From NCBI GenBank assembly GCA_024278975.1, contig JAJRSD010000108.1, positions 1 through 60,281 of the forward strand: a stretch of 60,281 nt of DNA, written 5' to 3'. Position 1 is the stretch's first letter. Each line of letters opens with the position of its first letter. Shown piece by piece: positions 8,134 through 16,940 of this stretch. The notes beneath the pieces are model-generated. The model had not been told where the DNA came from and searched no databases. It worked only from the letters and a program-made list of their open reading frames with translations. The position numbers and the translations under genes were made by a program. Source of the stretch: Bacteroidota bacterium. Lineage in GTDB: Bacteria; Bacteroidota; Bacteroidia; Bacteroidales; Prolixibacteraceae.

Positions 8134-11109
8134 ATGGATATCGATAAAATTTCTCTCGCCAAAATTTATAAAAGGAAAAAAACTGACCGTGATATTTTTC
8201 AGGAATTAATGCCTGTAAAAGTTAAAGAGGTGCTTTTGGTAGCAACACTTTACGACTCGTATTCTATTGTTCGTAAAGGGCAGTTCAGCGATAAAATATT
8301 TGGTGAATATCTTCAGCTTAATTTGTATGCTGCGCCACGTTTTACAAGTGTGCACACAATGGAAGATGTTGCGCAAACATTGAAGCACAGAGATTTTGAT
8401 ATGATTATTGTGATGGCGGGCATGGACAAAGATACGCCGGTTGAAATTGCGCGCGAAATACGAAATATGCGCCCTAAAATACCGCTTTTGTTACTGGTAA
8501 ATAATAATGGCGATTTAAAGTATTTTCAAACGGAGGGTAAAAAGCTCAGTTTTATCGACCGCATTTTTGTGTGGAATGGAAACTCAATTGTTTTTCTGGC
8601 GATGATAAAATATATAGAGGATAAAAAGAATGTGGCGCGCGACACTCAAAACGGAAATGTTCGGATTATTCTTTTGGTTGAAGACAGTATTCGGTATTAC
8701 TCGCGGTATTTGCCAATGCTGTATTCGACGGTAATGACACAGACACAGATGTTGGTAAAAGAGGATGCCAAAGATGAGCTAGATAAAATTTTGCGGATGC
8801 GGGCGCGCCCGAAAGTTCTTTTGGTTAGCACCTACGAAGATGCGGTGAGAATTTTAAACAGCTACAAAAAATATATTCTTTGTGTGATATCTGATGTTAA
8901 TTTTGAAAAGGGGGGAGTTGACGACGAGAATGCTGGGATTGAGCTTTTAAAATATGTTCAGAAAACGATGAAATACCCAATTCCGTTGTTGATGCAATCG
9001 ACCGATATTGCTAATGCAGCGCGGGCAAAAAGTGTTAATGCCGATTTTATTAATAAGAATTCGGAGAGCTTATCGATGGATATTTTGAACTTTTTATACC
9101 GTCGGTTAGGTTTCGGAAATTTTGTTTTTAAGGGGCAGGACGGAAAACCTTTGGGCGAGGCTGAAAATATTCAAAAGTTTGAGAAAATGTATAAAGAGAT
9201 GCCGGCAGATGTTTTGCTTTATCATGGTCCCAGAAATTCATTTTCCACTTGGTTAATGGCGCGTGGCGAGATTAATATGGCTGAAATGTTGCTCCCGGTA
9301 AAGAACGAAGATTTTAATACGTCGGAAGAGTTACGAGATTATTGTTTGGCTGTTTTTAAAAAAGTAAGATTTGAACGGCGGAAAGGTACAATTGTAAATT
9401 TCGACCCGGCATTTGTTAATACTAACCGTTTTATTTTGCGTTTGGCAAAAGGTTCGCTGGGCGGAAAAGGACGTGGAATTGCTTTTATATGTAACTTTAT
9501 AGAGAATATAAATTTCAAAAAACTTATTCCCGGTTTAAATATTCGGATACCGGCAACTGCAATTCTTGGGGCGTACGAATTCGATAAATTTATTGAGATA
9601 AATAATTTGTACGACGATATTTATTCATTGAACGATTACAAATCAATCCGCCAGCATTTTATGGAGTCGGAGTTTGAAGAGAAATTAAAAAACAGGTTGA
9701 TGGAATATTTGGGCGAAATGAAGCAGCCGCTTGCAGTTCGCTCTTCGGGTTTGTTCGAAGACTCTTTGTTGCAACCATTTTCAGGTGTTTATGCAACTTA
9801 TATAATTCCCAACAATCATGCTGATATTGACATTCGTTATCAGCAACTCGAAACAGCAATAAAGTTGGTTTATGCCAGTATTTTTACCGATTCGGCACAA
9901 GCATATTTCGATGCTGTTAAATATAAAATTGAAGAGGAGAAAATGGCAGTTGTAATTCAGGAGGTAATTGGGCACGATTATAATGGGAAATATTACCCCA
10001 GTGTTTCGGGAGTTGCCCAGTCGTATAATTACTACCCAATTTCGTATATGGAGCCTGAAGATGGATTTTCGGTTGCTGCAGTTGGTTTGGGAATGTATGT
10101 GGTGGGTGGCGAAAATTCATTCAGGTTTTGCCCTAATTATCCACAAATAAATCCAACATCGATAAAAGACCAGGTTCGCGATTCGCAGAAACAGTTTTAT
10201 GCACTCGATATTTCTAAAACCGAATTCGATTTGGTTACCGATGGTGAGGATGCTGCAATTAAAAAGTACAGGATAAAAGATGCCGAACAGGATGGTACGC
10301 TAGAACATTCAGTATCTACATACAGTATCGAGAATGACGATTTAATTCCCGGTATTCAGCATAAAGGACCGCGTGTTGTTGACTTTGCAAACATATTAAA
10401 ATATAACTATTTACCTCTTGCAGAAACGCTACAAATTCTACTGAAACTATTTAAAGAGGCAATGGGCTCGCCGGTTGAAATTGAATATGCAATTGATTTG
10501 GACAAAACCGAAAATGGGTTGCCTACTTTTTATCTTTTACAGATAAAACCTTTAATACGTATCGAAGAGCAAGTTGAAGTTGACATTGAGAATGTTGATG
10601 AGGACAAAATTTTTATGTATGCCGAGCATGGAATGGGGAATGGTAAAATTACTGATATTCGTGATGTGGTTTATGTTGACCCGGATAAATTCGACAAAAT
10701 GAAAACCAAACAGATGGCACGCGAAATTAGGGAGATGAACAAAGAGTTTGAGGCTAAAGGAAAAGAGTATATTTTGATTGGTCCGGGCAGGTGGGGCTCG
10801 CGCGACCAATATACCGGAATCCCGGTTTTATGGGCACACATTTCGAAAGCGCATATTATTATTGAGATGGGACTGCACGATTTTCCTCTGGATGGTTCGT
10901 TGGGCTCACACTTTTTTCATAATGTAACTTCTATGAATGTTGGGTATTTTTCGATACCGCACAATTCACGAACTTCAAAATTAAAAATGGATACCCTGAA
11001 AAAGCAAAAAGTAATTAAAGAGACTGAGTTTATTAAACATGTTGAATTTGATAGACCACTTTCGATTTTAATGAACGGGAAAGAGCGAAAAGCATTGATT
11101 CATTGTTGA
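8134..11109 (+). CDS. Two-receiver, PEP/pyruvate-binding domain protein
   Basis: 991 aa. Residues about 28-160 and 175-325 resemble two response-regulator receiver folds (VLLVATLYDSYSIV; IILLVEDSIRYYSRYL with CVISDVNFEKG as the phospho-acceptor strand). From about 390 onward there is a PPDK/PEP-synthase N-terminal ATP-grasp region, with GSLGGKGRGIAF near 441 and PLAVRSSGLFEDSLLQPFSG near 531. A conserved tail contains IGPGRWGSRDQ near 883. The swivelling phosphohistidine domain and the PEP-utilising TIM barrel of true PEP synthase are absent, so the complete PEP-pyruvate reaction is unlikely. A nucleotide-dependent signalling or phosphotransfer role is inferred. It stands alone downstream of the GC-rich palindrome and ends with TGA. 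Confidence 0.75.
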   Translation: MDIDKISLAKIYKRKKTDRDIFQELMPVKVKEVLLVATLYDSYSIVRKGQFSDKIFGEYLQLNLYAAPRFTSVHTMEDVAQTLKHRDFDMIIVMAGMDKDTPVEIAREIRNMRPKIPLLLLVNNNGDLKYFQTEGKKLSFIDRIFVWNGNSIVFLAMIKYIEDKKNVARDTQNGNVRIILLVEDSIRYYSRYLPMLYSTVMTQTQMLVKEDAKDELDKILRMRARPKVLLVSTYEDAVRILNSYKKYILCVISDVNFEKGGVDDENAGIELLKYVQKTMKYPIPLLMQSTDIANAARAKSVNADFINKNSESLSMDILNFLYRRLGFGNFVFKGQDGKPLGEAENIQKFEKMYKEMPADVLLYHGPRNSFSTWLMARGEINMAEMLLPVKNEDFNTSEELRDYCLAVFKKVRFERRKGTIVNFDPAFVNTNRFILRLAKGSLGGKGRGIAFICNFIENINFKKLIPGLNIRIPATAILGAYEFDKFIEINNLYDDIYSLNDYKSIRQHFMESEFEEKLKNRLMEYLGEMKQPLAVRSSGLFEDSLLQPFSGVYATYIIPNNHADIDIRYQQLETAIKLVYASIFTDSAQAYFDAVKYKIEEEKMAVVIQEVIGHDYNGKYYPSVSGVAQSYNYYPISYMEPEDGFSVAAVGLGMYVVGGENSFRFCPNYPQINPTSIKDQVRDSQKQFYALDISKTEFDLVTDGEDAAIKKYRIKDAEQDGTLEHSVSTYSIENDDLIPGIQHKGPRVVDFANILKYNYLPLAETLQILLKLFKEAMGSPVEIEYAIDLDKTENGLPTFYLLQIKPLIRIEEQVEVDIENVDEDKIFMYAEHGMGNGKITDIRDVVYVDPDKFDKMKTKQMAREIREMNKEFEAKGKEYILIGPGRWGSRDQYTGIPVLWAHISKAHIIIEMGLHDFPLDGSLGSHFFHNVTSMNVGYFSIPHNSRTSKLKMDTLKKQKVIKETEFIKHVEFDRPLSILMNGKERKALIHC

Positions 11110-11420
11110 AAAAAATTGGTCGACCAACTCTCTTTCTTTTTTTCTGCCAACTGCCAACTGCGACTCTCTTTCTTCAATACCTGCGACTTTTAAAAAAATA
11201 CAATTCAAATTCAAAATCCGCATATTTGTAACTATGTGTGTTAATTTATTTTCAATCTGTTGCTAAATAGGTTATACAACATATCGCAATTCATTATAAA
11301 ATATATCTTTGCTTTCCGATATTTTTCAACCAAGGTTAAAAAATTATTTGAGAGTAAAATCAAAATACATTAACATTTATAATCTAAATCGTAACAATAG
11401 TTACATAAAATTATTATCGT
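11110..11420. other. Intergenic region upstream of hppA
   Basis: 311 bases. Just after the preceding stop is a 12-bp perfect palindrome TTGGTCGACCAA (11116-11127) followed by a pyrimidine-rich CTCTCTTTCTTTTTTT tract, possibly a weak transcript end. The word ACTCTCTTTCTT recurs about 36 bases later. No open frame of interest is present. Confidence 0.4.
11304..11311 (+). promoter_or_regulatory. Candidate Bacteroidota -7 box for hppA
   Basis: TATCTTTG matches the TAnnTTTG consensus of the Bacteroidota housekeeping sigma factor, 109 bases before the hppA ATG. No convincing TTTG -33 element was found at the usual spacing, so this is tentative. The long leader would be AT-rich. Confidence 0.35.
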
Positions 11421-13751
11421 ATGAGTAACATTTTTTTATTAGTACCATTTGCCTCAATTTTGGCATTGGTATTCGCCTGGTTTTTCTTCAAATCGCTGAT
11501 GAAAAATTCTGAAGGAACAGACCGAATGAAAGAGATTGCCCAGTATGTTCGCGAAGGTGCAATGGCATATCTTAAACGTCAGTACAAAGTGGTTGGATTA
11601 GTTTTTGCTGTACTATTTGTCCTGCTTACAATAATGGCATATTTTGGAGTTCAGAACCCGTTTGTTCCAATTGCATTTTTAACCGGTGGTTTCTTTTCAG
11701 GTCTTTGTGGATTTTTGGGAATGAAAACAGCAACATTTGCTTCGGCACGTACTGCACACGGAGCATCTCAGTCGTTAAACAAAGGTTTACAGATTGCTTT
11801 CAGAAGTGGTGCTGTAATGGGATTAATTGTAGTCGGATTTGCATTGTTAGACATTGCTGCCTGGTACTGGTTTTTAAGCGAAGTTATTTTTACACCTGAA
11901 CATATGGCAAATGGTGCACATTTTTTAGGACTTGAATTTGTTCACGGAAGTGCTGATTATGTAGCAAATGGTATTATTACTGAAGCCGGACAAAAAGTAA
12001 AATTAATTGAAATTACAGTTACAATGTTAACATTCGGAATGGGTGCTTCAACACAAGCTCTTTTTGCACGTGTTGGTGGAGGTATTTTTACAAAAGCAGC
12101 CGATGTGGGTGCTGACCTTGTTGGTAAAATTGAAGCTGGTATTCCAGAAGATGACCCACGTAACCCTGCAACTATTGCTGATAATGTTGGTGATAATGTA
12201 GGTGACGTTGCTGGTATGGGAGCCGACCTTTACGAAAGTTATGCAGGTTCTATTTTAGCAACTGCCGCACTGGGAGCTGCACTTCCTGCAATCGCTTTAT
12301 CTGATTCTGGTATCGACCCTGTGAAAGCTGTTACAGCTCCAATGATTGTTGCTGCAATTGGTATTATTCTTTCTATTGTTGGTATCTTTATGGTTCGTAC
12401 AAAAGAATCTGCAACTCAGAAAAACTTGTTAACTGCGCTTTTAATTGGTACTGGTGGTAGTTCGGTATTAATACTACTTGCAATGGTTGGATTGGCTATG
12501 TTAGGCTGGGTAACCTGGGGTGTTTTCTGGGCTGTTGTTATTGGTTTGTCGGCCGGTGTTATTATTGGGCAGGCTACCGAATATTATACATCCGACGAAT
12601 ATAAACCAACAAAAGGTATTGCAAAACAAACTTTACAAGGGCATGCTACTGTAATTATCGAAGGTATCGCAGTTGGTATGTATTCTACCCTGATTCCGGT
12701 TGTTACAATTGTATTGGCAATCATGGGAGCTTTCTGGGCATCGGGTGGTGCAACGCATTTTGCAATGGGAGTTTACGGAATTGGTTTTGCCGCAGTTGGA
12801 ATGCTTTCTACATTAGGGATTACATTGGCTACCGATGCTTTTGGTCCAATTGCTGATAACGCTGGAGGAAATGCCGAAATGGCTAAACTTCCGAAAGAGG
12901 TTCGCGAACGTACTGATGCTTTAGATATGCTTGGAAATACAACTGCTGCAACAGGTAAAGGATTTGCAATTGGTTCGGCAGCTCTTACTGCAATGGCACT
13001 AATTTCGGCTTACATGGAAGAGGTAAGATTGTGGTTTGGCAAAATTGCAAAAGCAGGTGAGGGTTTTGTTGAAAAAGGAGATTATATTTTTTATAATGAT
13101 ATTATGCCTGCCGTTCACGATGGAATGAAAGCAGTTCAGATTTCTACAGCTTCGGTAAAAGATTTCTCTGCAGCTTACGATATTACGCTTTTTAATCCCC
13201 TGTTTTTAGGAGGTCTTTTCCTTGGCTCGATGATGGCATTTGTATTTAGTGCAATGACAATGAAAGCTGTTGGACGTGCTGCTGCTGCAATGGTTGAAGA
13301 GGTTCGTCGCCAGTTCCGCGAAATAAAAGGTATTCTGGAAGGCACTGCTACTCCTGAGTATGCAAAATGTGTTGAAATATCGACAAAAGGTGCACAAAAA
13401 GAGATGTTAGTTCCTTCGTTATTCGCGATTATTGTACCAATTATTGTGGGTGCTTTAATGGGAGTTGCCGGTGTTATTGGTCTTTTAGCAGGTGGTTTAA
13501 CTGCCGGATTTACTCTTGCAGTTTATATGAATAACTCGGGCGGTGCCTGGGACAATGCTAAAAAATTCATTGAGAAAGGAAACTATGGCGGCAAAGGAAG
13601 CGATGCTCATGCGGCTGCCGTAACAGGCGATACTGTTGGAGATCCTTTTAAAGATACTTCAGGTCCATCGTTAAATATCCTTATCAAACTTATGACAATG
13701 GTTTCGGTTGTTATGGCTGGTCTAACCGTAACTTTAAGTTTATTGTGGTAA
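11421..13751 (+). CDS. hppA: K+-dependent ion-pumping membrane pyrophosphatase
   Basis: 776 aa integral membrane pump coupling PPi hydrolysis to Na+ and/or H+ export. The pyrophosphate-binding loop [13 protein letters not shown] (228-240) and the following [19 protein letters not shown] are intact, as is the C-terminal [19 protein letters not shown]. The diagnostic segment [10 protein letters not shown] (505-514) has Ala and Gly where K+-independent enzymes have Lys and Thr (GNTTKATTKG), so this is the K+-dependent class, most members of which pump Na+. T88, F92 and D144 sit at the spacing I recall for dual Na+,H+-pumping Bacteroides enzymes (T90, F94, D146). The fourth signature residue was not confirmed. 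The gene is monocistronic with its own terminator. Confidence 0.95.
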   Translation: MSNIFLLVPFASILALVFAWFFFKSLMKNSEGTDRMKEIAQYVREGAMAYLKRQYKVVGLVFAVLFVLLTIMAYFGVQNPFVPIAFLTGGFFSGLCGFLGMKTATFASARTAHGASQSLNKGLQIAFRSGAVMGLIVVGFALLDIAAWYWFLSEVIFTPEHMANGAHFLGLEFVHGSADYVANGIITEAGQKVKLIEITVTMLTFGMGASTQALFARVGGGIFTKAADVGADLVGKIEAGIPEDDPRNPATIADNVGDNVGDVAGMGADLYESYAGSILATAALGAALPAIALSDSGIDPVKAVTAPMIVAAIGIILSIVGIFMVRTKESATQKNLLTALLIGTGGSSVLILLAMVGLAMLGWVTWGVFWAVVIGLSAGVIIGQATEYYTSDEYKPTKGIAKQTLQGHATVIIEGIAVGMYSTLIPVVTIVLAIMGAFWASGGATHFAMGVYGIGFAAVGMLSTLGITLATDAFGPIADNAGGNAEMAKLPKEVRERTDALDMLGNTTAATGKGFAIGSAALTAMALISAYMEEVRLWFGKIAKAGEGFVEKGDYIFYNDIMPAVHDGMKAVQISTASVKDFSAAYDITLFNPLFLGGLFLGSMMAFVFSAMTMKAVGRAAAAMVEEVRRQFREIKGILEGTATPEYAKCVEISTKGAQKEMLVPSLFAIIVPIIVGALMGVAGVIGLLAGGLTAGFTLAVYMNNSGGAWDNAKKFIEKGNYGGKGSDAHAAAVTGDTVGDPFKDTSGPSLNILIKLMTMVSVVMAGLTVTLSLLW

Positions 13752-13782
13752 TATTCTGAAAATTATTTCAAATTGAAATTAT

Positions 13783-13819
13783 AAAAAAACCATTCGTCTT
13801 TCGGCGAGTGGTTTTTTTT
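13783..13819 (+). terminator. Rho-independent terminator of hppA
   Basis: A stem formed by CCATTCGTC and GGCGAGTGG (with G-T wobbles) around a TTTC loop is flanked by A7 on the left and T8 on the right, 31 bases after the hppA stop. This is a classical bidirectional-looking terminator. Confidence 0.85.
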
Positions 13820-13863
13820 GTTTTGTTTAATGGTAGTGTTAAGTCAATCGTGCAACTTCAGGA

Positions 13864-13951
13864 CGTCATGCTGTCCAAAGAACACCCATGGAGAACTCGT
13901 TTCAGCATCTCCATTTCAAACAGCAGATTCCGAAATGAATTCGGAATGACG
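13864..13951. repeat. Two 27-nt-family hairpins, one interrupted
   Basis: The copy at 13925-13951 begins AGATTCCGAA and ends TTCGGAATGACG, a 27-nt hairpin. At 13864-13910 the complementary orientation is present (CGTCATGCTG ... TTTCAGCATCT), but about 20 bases, itself containing CCATGG, separate the arms. That looks like a copy with an insertion in or near its loop. Related copies occur at 42101-42127 and 42158-42184. The rest of the 365-base gap between hppA and the DHOD-like gene shows nothing further. Confidence 0.65.
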
Positions 13952-14116
13952 AACCCGAAACTCGAGACTTGACTTAACAGTAGTTATCATACCCCTCACC
14001 TCTTTCTTTTGGCAGGATGACTTTCTTTTCATTTTTTAATTGAATATTGAACAAAACATTTCTAATTTGGTTATTTTTATAAACGACAATAAAAATCGAT
14101 TAAAAATTTAAATATT

Positions 14117-15130
14117 ATGGCAGATTTATCAACAACTTACATGGGTGTAAAACTAAAAAACCCACTTATTCTTGGAGCAAGCAACCTGGTTACAAAACCC
14201 GATGTTATTAAACAAATTGAAGATGCAGGTATCGGAGCAATCGTTTACCGCTCGCTTTTCGAAGAGCAGATTCAATTAGAAAACCTTCAAATGGATGAGG
14301 ATTTATCTGAATATGAAAACAGAAATGCTGAAATGACAAATCTGTTTCCGGGGTTGGAACACGCTGGTCCAAAAGAACATCTGTACAATGTCGAGAAATT
14401 TGTAAAAAGTGTTAATGTTCCGGTGTTTGCAAGTTTAAATGCTATTTACGAACCAACCTGGACAGAGTACGCAATAGAGTTGGAGAAAACCGGAATTGCA
14501 GGATTAGAATTAAATTTATATGCAGTGCCCGGTTATTTTGAGATAACAGGTGAATCGATTGAAGATAAGCAAGTACAAATTGTAAAAGCAGTTAAACAAG
14601 CAGTCAATATTCCGGTAAGTGTAAAAATTAGTCTGTTCTATACAAATCCACTCAATTTCATAAAAAAGATTGACGAAGCCGGTGCCGATGCATATGTTTT
14701 ATTTAATCGCTTTTTTCAGCCCGAAATAGATATTGATAATGAAGAGTACAGTTATCCATGGGAGTTAAGTAATCCGAAAGACCACATGATGGGATTGCGT
14801 TTTGCAGGTTTATTATACGGAAATCTTGATGGCAGTGTTTGTGCCAGTCGTGGTATATACGACGGAAACGATGTAATTAAAATGATTCTTGCAGGTGCCG
14901 ATGTGGTACAAATTGTTAGTACAATTTATAGAAACCAACCAAATATTGTTGCCGATATTTTAGTCGATTTAAATAACTGGATGGATGACAAAGGTTACAA
15001 GTCTCTCGATGATTTCAGAGGCAAACTTTCACGTAAAAATCTTAAAGATCCATTTGCATATCAACGTGCGCAGTATGTCGATATTTTAATGAAAGCAGAT
15101 GTAATATTTAAGAAGTATCCGATGGTTTAA
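14117..15130 (+). CDS. Dihydroorotate dehydrogenase-like flavoprotein
   Basis: 337 aa TIM-barrel protein of the DHOD-like family. It opens with LSTTYMGVKLKNPLILGASN, the usual start of DHOD/dihydropyrimidine dehydrogenase barrels. It continues with FASLNA, LELNLYAVPGYF and VSVKIS, and ends with GADVVQIVSTIYRNQP near the FMN phosphate site. Authentic PyrD has a catalytic Cys or Ser loop and a strict NxSxPN motif. Here the corresponding stretch is LNLYAVP, so orotate synthesis is not assured. Bacteroidota usually carry this paralogue in addition to a true pyrD. It is flanked by terminator-like sequences and so probably transcribed alone. Confidence 0.8.
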   Translation: MADLSTTYMGVKLKNPLILGASNLVTKPDVIKQIEDAGIGAIVYRSLFEEQIQLENLQMDEDLSEYENRNAEMTNLFPGLEHAGPKEHLYNVEKFVKSVNVPVFASLNAIYEPTWTEYAIELEKTGIAGLELNLYAVPGYFEITGESIEDKQVQIVKAVKQAVNIPVSVKISLFYTNPLNFIKKIDEAGADAYVLFNRFFQPEIDIDNEEYSYPWELSNPKDHMMGLRFAGLLYGNLDGSVCASRGIYDGNDVIKMILAGADVVQIVSTIYRNQPNIVADILVDLNNWMDDKGYKSLDDFRGKLSRKNLKDPFAYQRAQYVDILMKADVIFKKYPMV

Positions 15131-15158
15131 AAAATTACCAATCAAACATAAAACAGAT

Positions 15159-15191
15159 AAAAAGCAGGGGTCGGTTGATTCCTGTTTTTTT
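15159..15191 (+). terminator. Probable terminator after the DHOD-like gene
   Basis: AAAAAGCAGG and CCTGTTTTTTT form a short GC stem continued by A-T pairs around a 12-base loop, 29 bases after the stop codon. The GC core is only four pairs, so confidence is moderate. Confidence 0.5.
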
Positions 15192-15350
15192 ATGGTTCTT
15201 CATTGTATAGTTAAACATTAAAAGACCTTCCATCATTATGTATTATCTGCACAACTATACCTTTGTCGTAAAAAACAGGATGCGAGATAGACCGTTAGAA
15301 ACTATTTCAAAAGTGATTCAATTATTATTATACCTATTTGTTTTTTGAAT

Positions 15351-15814
15351 ATGAAAATTTGTTTTTTGTTAATTGCACTGCTACTTCTGTCTTTCAATAT
15401 AATCAGCGCACAAAATCAGGAGGATTCTGAAATATGCAAATTCAATGCAAATGTAGAGTTGGGATTTGGAACTTTTTCATTGGTATCTGCCAATTTTGAA
15501 GCTCATTTTGCTAACTCTAATGCGGGGAAAGTTAATTGGTACGGAAAAGTTGGATTTGGTTTTGCAGAGGAGTTCATGGGTGAGTCCGGACTCGGGGGAC
15601 TTGGTGCTGTAACAATGCTTACTGGAAAAGGAAACATCATTTTGAGGCGAGTGGTGGAGCCTTTATTGGTTCTGGAAGCCACGTAGATCTGTTGATTTTA
15701 CCTCTTTTAGACTTGGGTTATCGATATCAAAAGCCGGGAGGTGGATTTATATTTAGAGGTAAAGTAGGTGTTTTTAATCTGGGGGTCGGGATTGGAATTG
15801 GCTATGCATTCTAA
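15351..15814 (+). pseudogene. Small outer-membrane beta-barrel-like protein, frameshifted
   Basis: Start taken at the ATG 15351, giving a signal peptide (MKICFLLIALLLLSFNIISA, then QNQ). The first frame runs to 15686 and ends in an unrelated tail. Near 15630 homology-like sequence moves to the next frame (KHHFEASGGAFIGSG, LLDLGYRYQKPGGGFIFRGK) and ends properly with GYAF and TAA at 15812-15814. Gly/aromatic alternation and a terminal Phe are typical of outer-membrane barrels. One missing base near GGAAAAGGAAAC explains the break, giving about 154 residues if restored. It may be a true pseudogene or a homopolymer base-call error. No specific function is recognised. Confidence 0.65.
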
Positions 15815-15890
15815 TTTCGACCGCTTATTGGAGTAGCTACATTTTGCAATTTCATTTGAAATAGCCTATTTTCAATAATCATCAATAAAT

Positions 15891-16718
15891 TTAAAAATAA
15901 AATAACTGAATCCAACCCTGTATTATTTCTCCTGTTTCGGGATCAAGTTGCGAACCAAACATACTGTGAGGAATAGAATAGACAACAAGCATTATAATTG
16001 AAGCTATGATTGTGTAAATAGGTTTATCCTTTTTTCTGTTAACTAAAAAAGCAATCATCCAAAAAATAAATGCAACCAGTGTTTTATTATCGGTCAAATC
16101 CCATGCAAAAGGTACACCTGCCCATGCCTCTCCAAACGCAAACCATTGCACCCATGGTCCTAAAATCAATCCGCCAACTAATAATGCTATAACTGTAATG
16201 TTAGTAAAAAACTTGTATCTGCGATATTTAAAAACAGCCATAATGCCGGCAAGGTTTCCAAGTAACATGGCAAAAAACATAAAGAAAATGTGTGGTATTA
16301 ATACATATCCCGGAACAGCTCCTTTATATCTGATTACTATAGAATTCCCATCATTTAATGGGTATTCTTTACCATTTTTTAGTAACGTAATTTTATATTC
16401 GTATTTTCCGGCAGGAGGAAGATGAGGTAGAATCCCGGTTAGATTATCTGCATCGCGATTCATCTCCAATTTTGTCCAGCTATCTTTTGACGGGAATTTT
16501 TTATATTCTAAAACTCCGTAAATATTTTTGTCGGTAACTTTTAATTCAATCGCGCAGTCATCCTCACCTCCATGACTTCTCACCAATTTAAAGTTATACT
16601 CCTCGTTTTCAATATTTACTTTAACTTTTTTATCGTAAGTAGGGCCCGTTTTACGTTGGTAAATTACTGCGCCTAACGTAATTAGAATTGCTAAAGTCCA
16701 ATATAAGATAGTTTTCAT
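15891..16718 (-). CDS. Conserved multi-pass membrane protein, unknown function
   Basis: 275 aa. One N-terminal helix (ILYWTLAILITLGAVIY) is followed by a soluble, probably periplasmic domain of about 110 residues. It contains a beta-rich stretch (NFKLVRSHGGEDDCAIELKV ... PAGKYEYKITLLKNGKEYPL) resembling an Ig-like fold. At least four more helices follow from residue 140. A Trp-rich motif (GPWVQWFAFGEAWAGVPFAW) leads into DLTDNKTLVAFIFW. I do not recognise a named family. The architecture suggests an envelope or respiratory accessory protein, but that is only inference. It is divergent from the SpmA/SpmB-like gene. Confidence 0.65.
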   Translation of the reverse strand: MKTILYWTLAILITLGAVIYQRKTGPTYDKKVKVNIENEEYNFKLVRSHGGEDDCAIELKVTDKNIYGVLEYKKFPSKDSWTKLEMNRDADNLTGILPHLPPAGKYEYKITLLKNGKEYPLNDGNSIVIRYKGAVPGYVLIPHIFFMFFAMLLGNLAGIMAVFKYRRYKFFTNITVIALLVGGLILGPWVQWFAFGEAWAGVPFAWDLTDNKTLVAFIFWMIAFLVNRKKDKPIYTIIASIIMLVVYSIPHSMFGSQLDPETGEIIQGWIQLFYF

Positions 16719-16734
16719 TTATTTATTTTTTGAG

Positions 16735-16758
16735 TTATACAATTATACAATTATACAA
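16735..16758. repeat. Three tandem TTATACAA octamers
   Basis: TTATACAA occurs three times head to tail (16735-16742, 16743-16750, 16751-16758), directly 5' of the minus-strand membrane gene and in the shared divergent intergenic region. This could be an operator or simple slippage. Confidence 0.6.
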
Positions 16759-16940
16759 AGTTTTTTATTAAAAACAGTTCAAAAAAATAAAACTATTTTA
16801 AAGGTTTTTAATTTCACTCGAAAATAAATATGATAACTAAAAAACTATAAGTTATCAACTAATTATATAAAATGAGTAAATGTGTTCTCAATTTTTCCTA
16901 TACTTACTACCCAATACAAATTACTATTTCAATAAAACAA

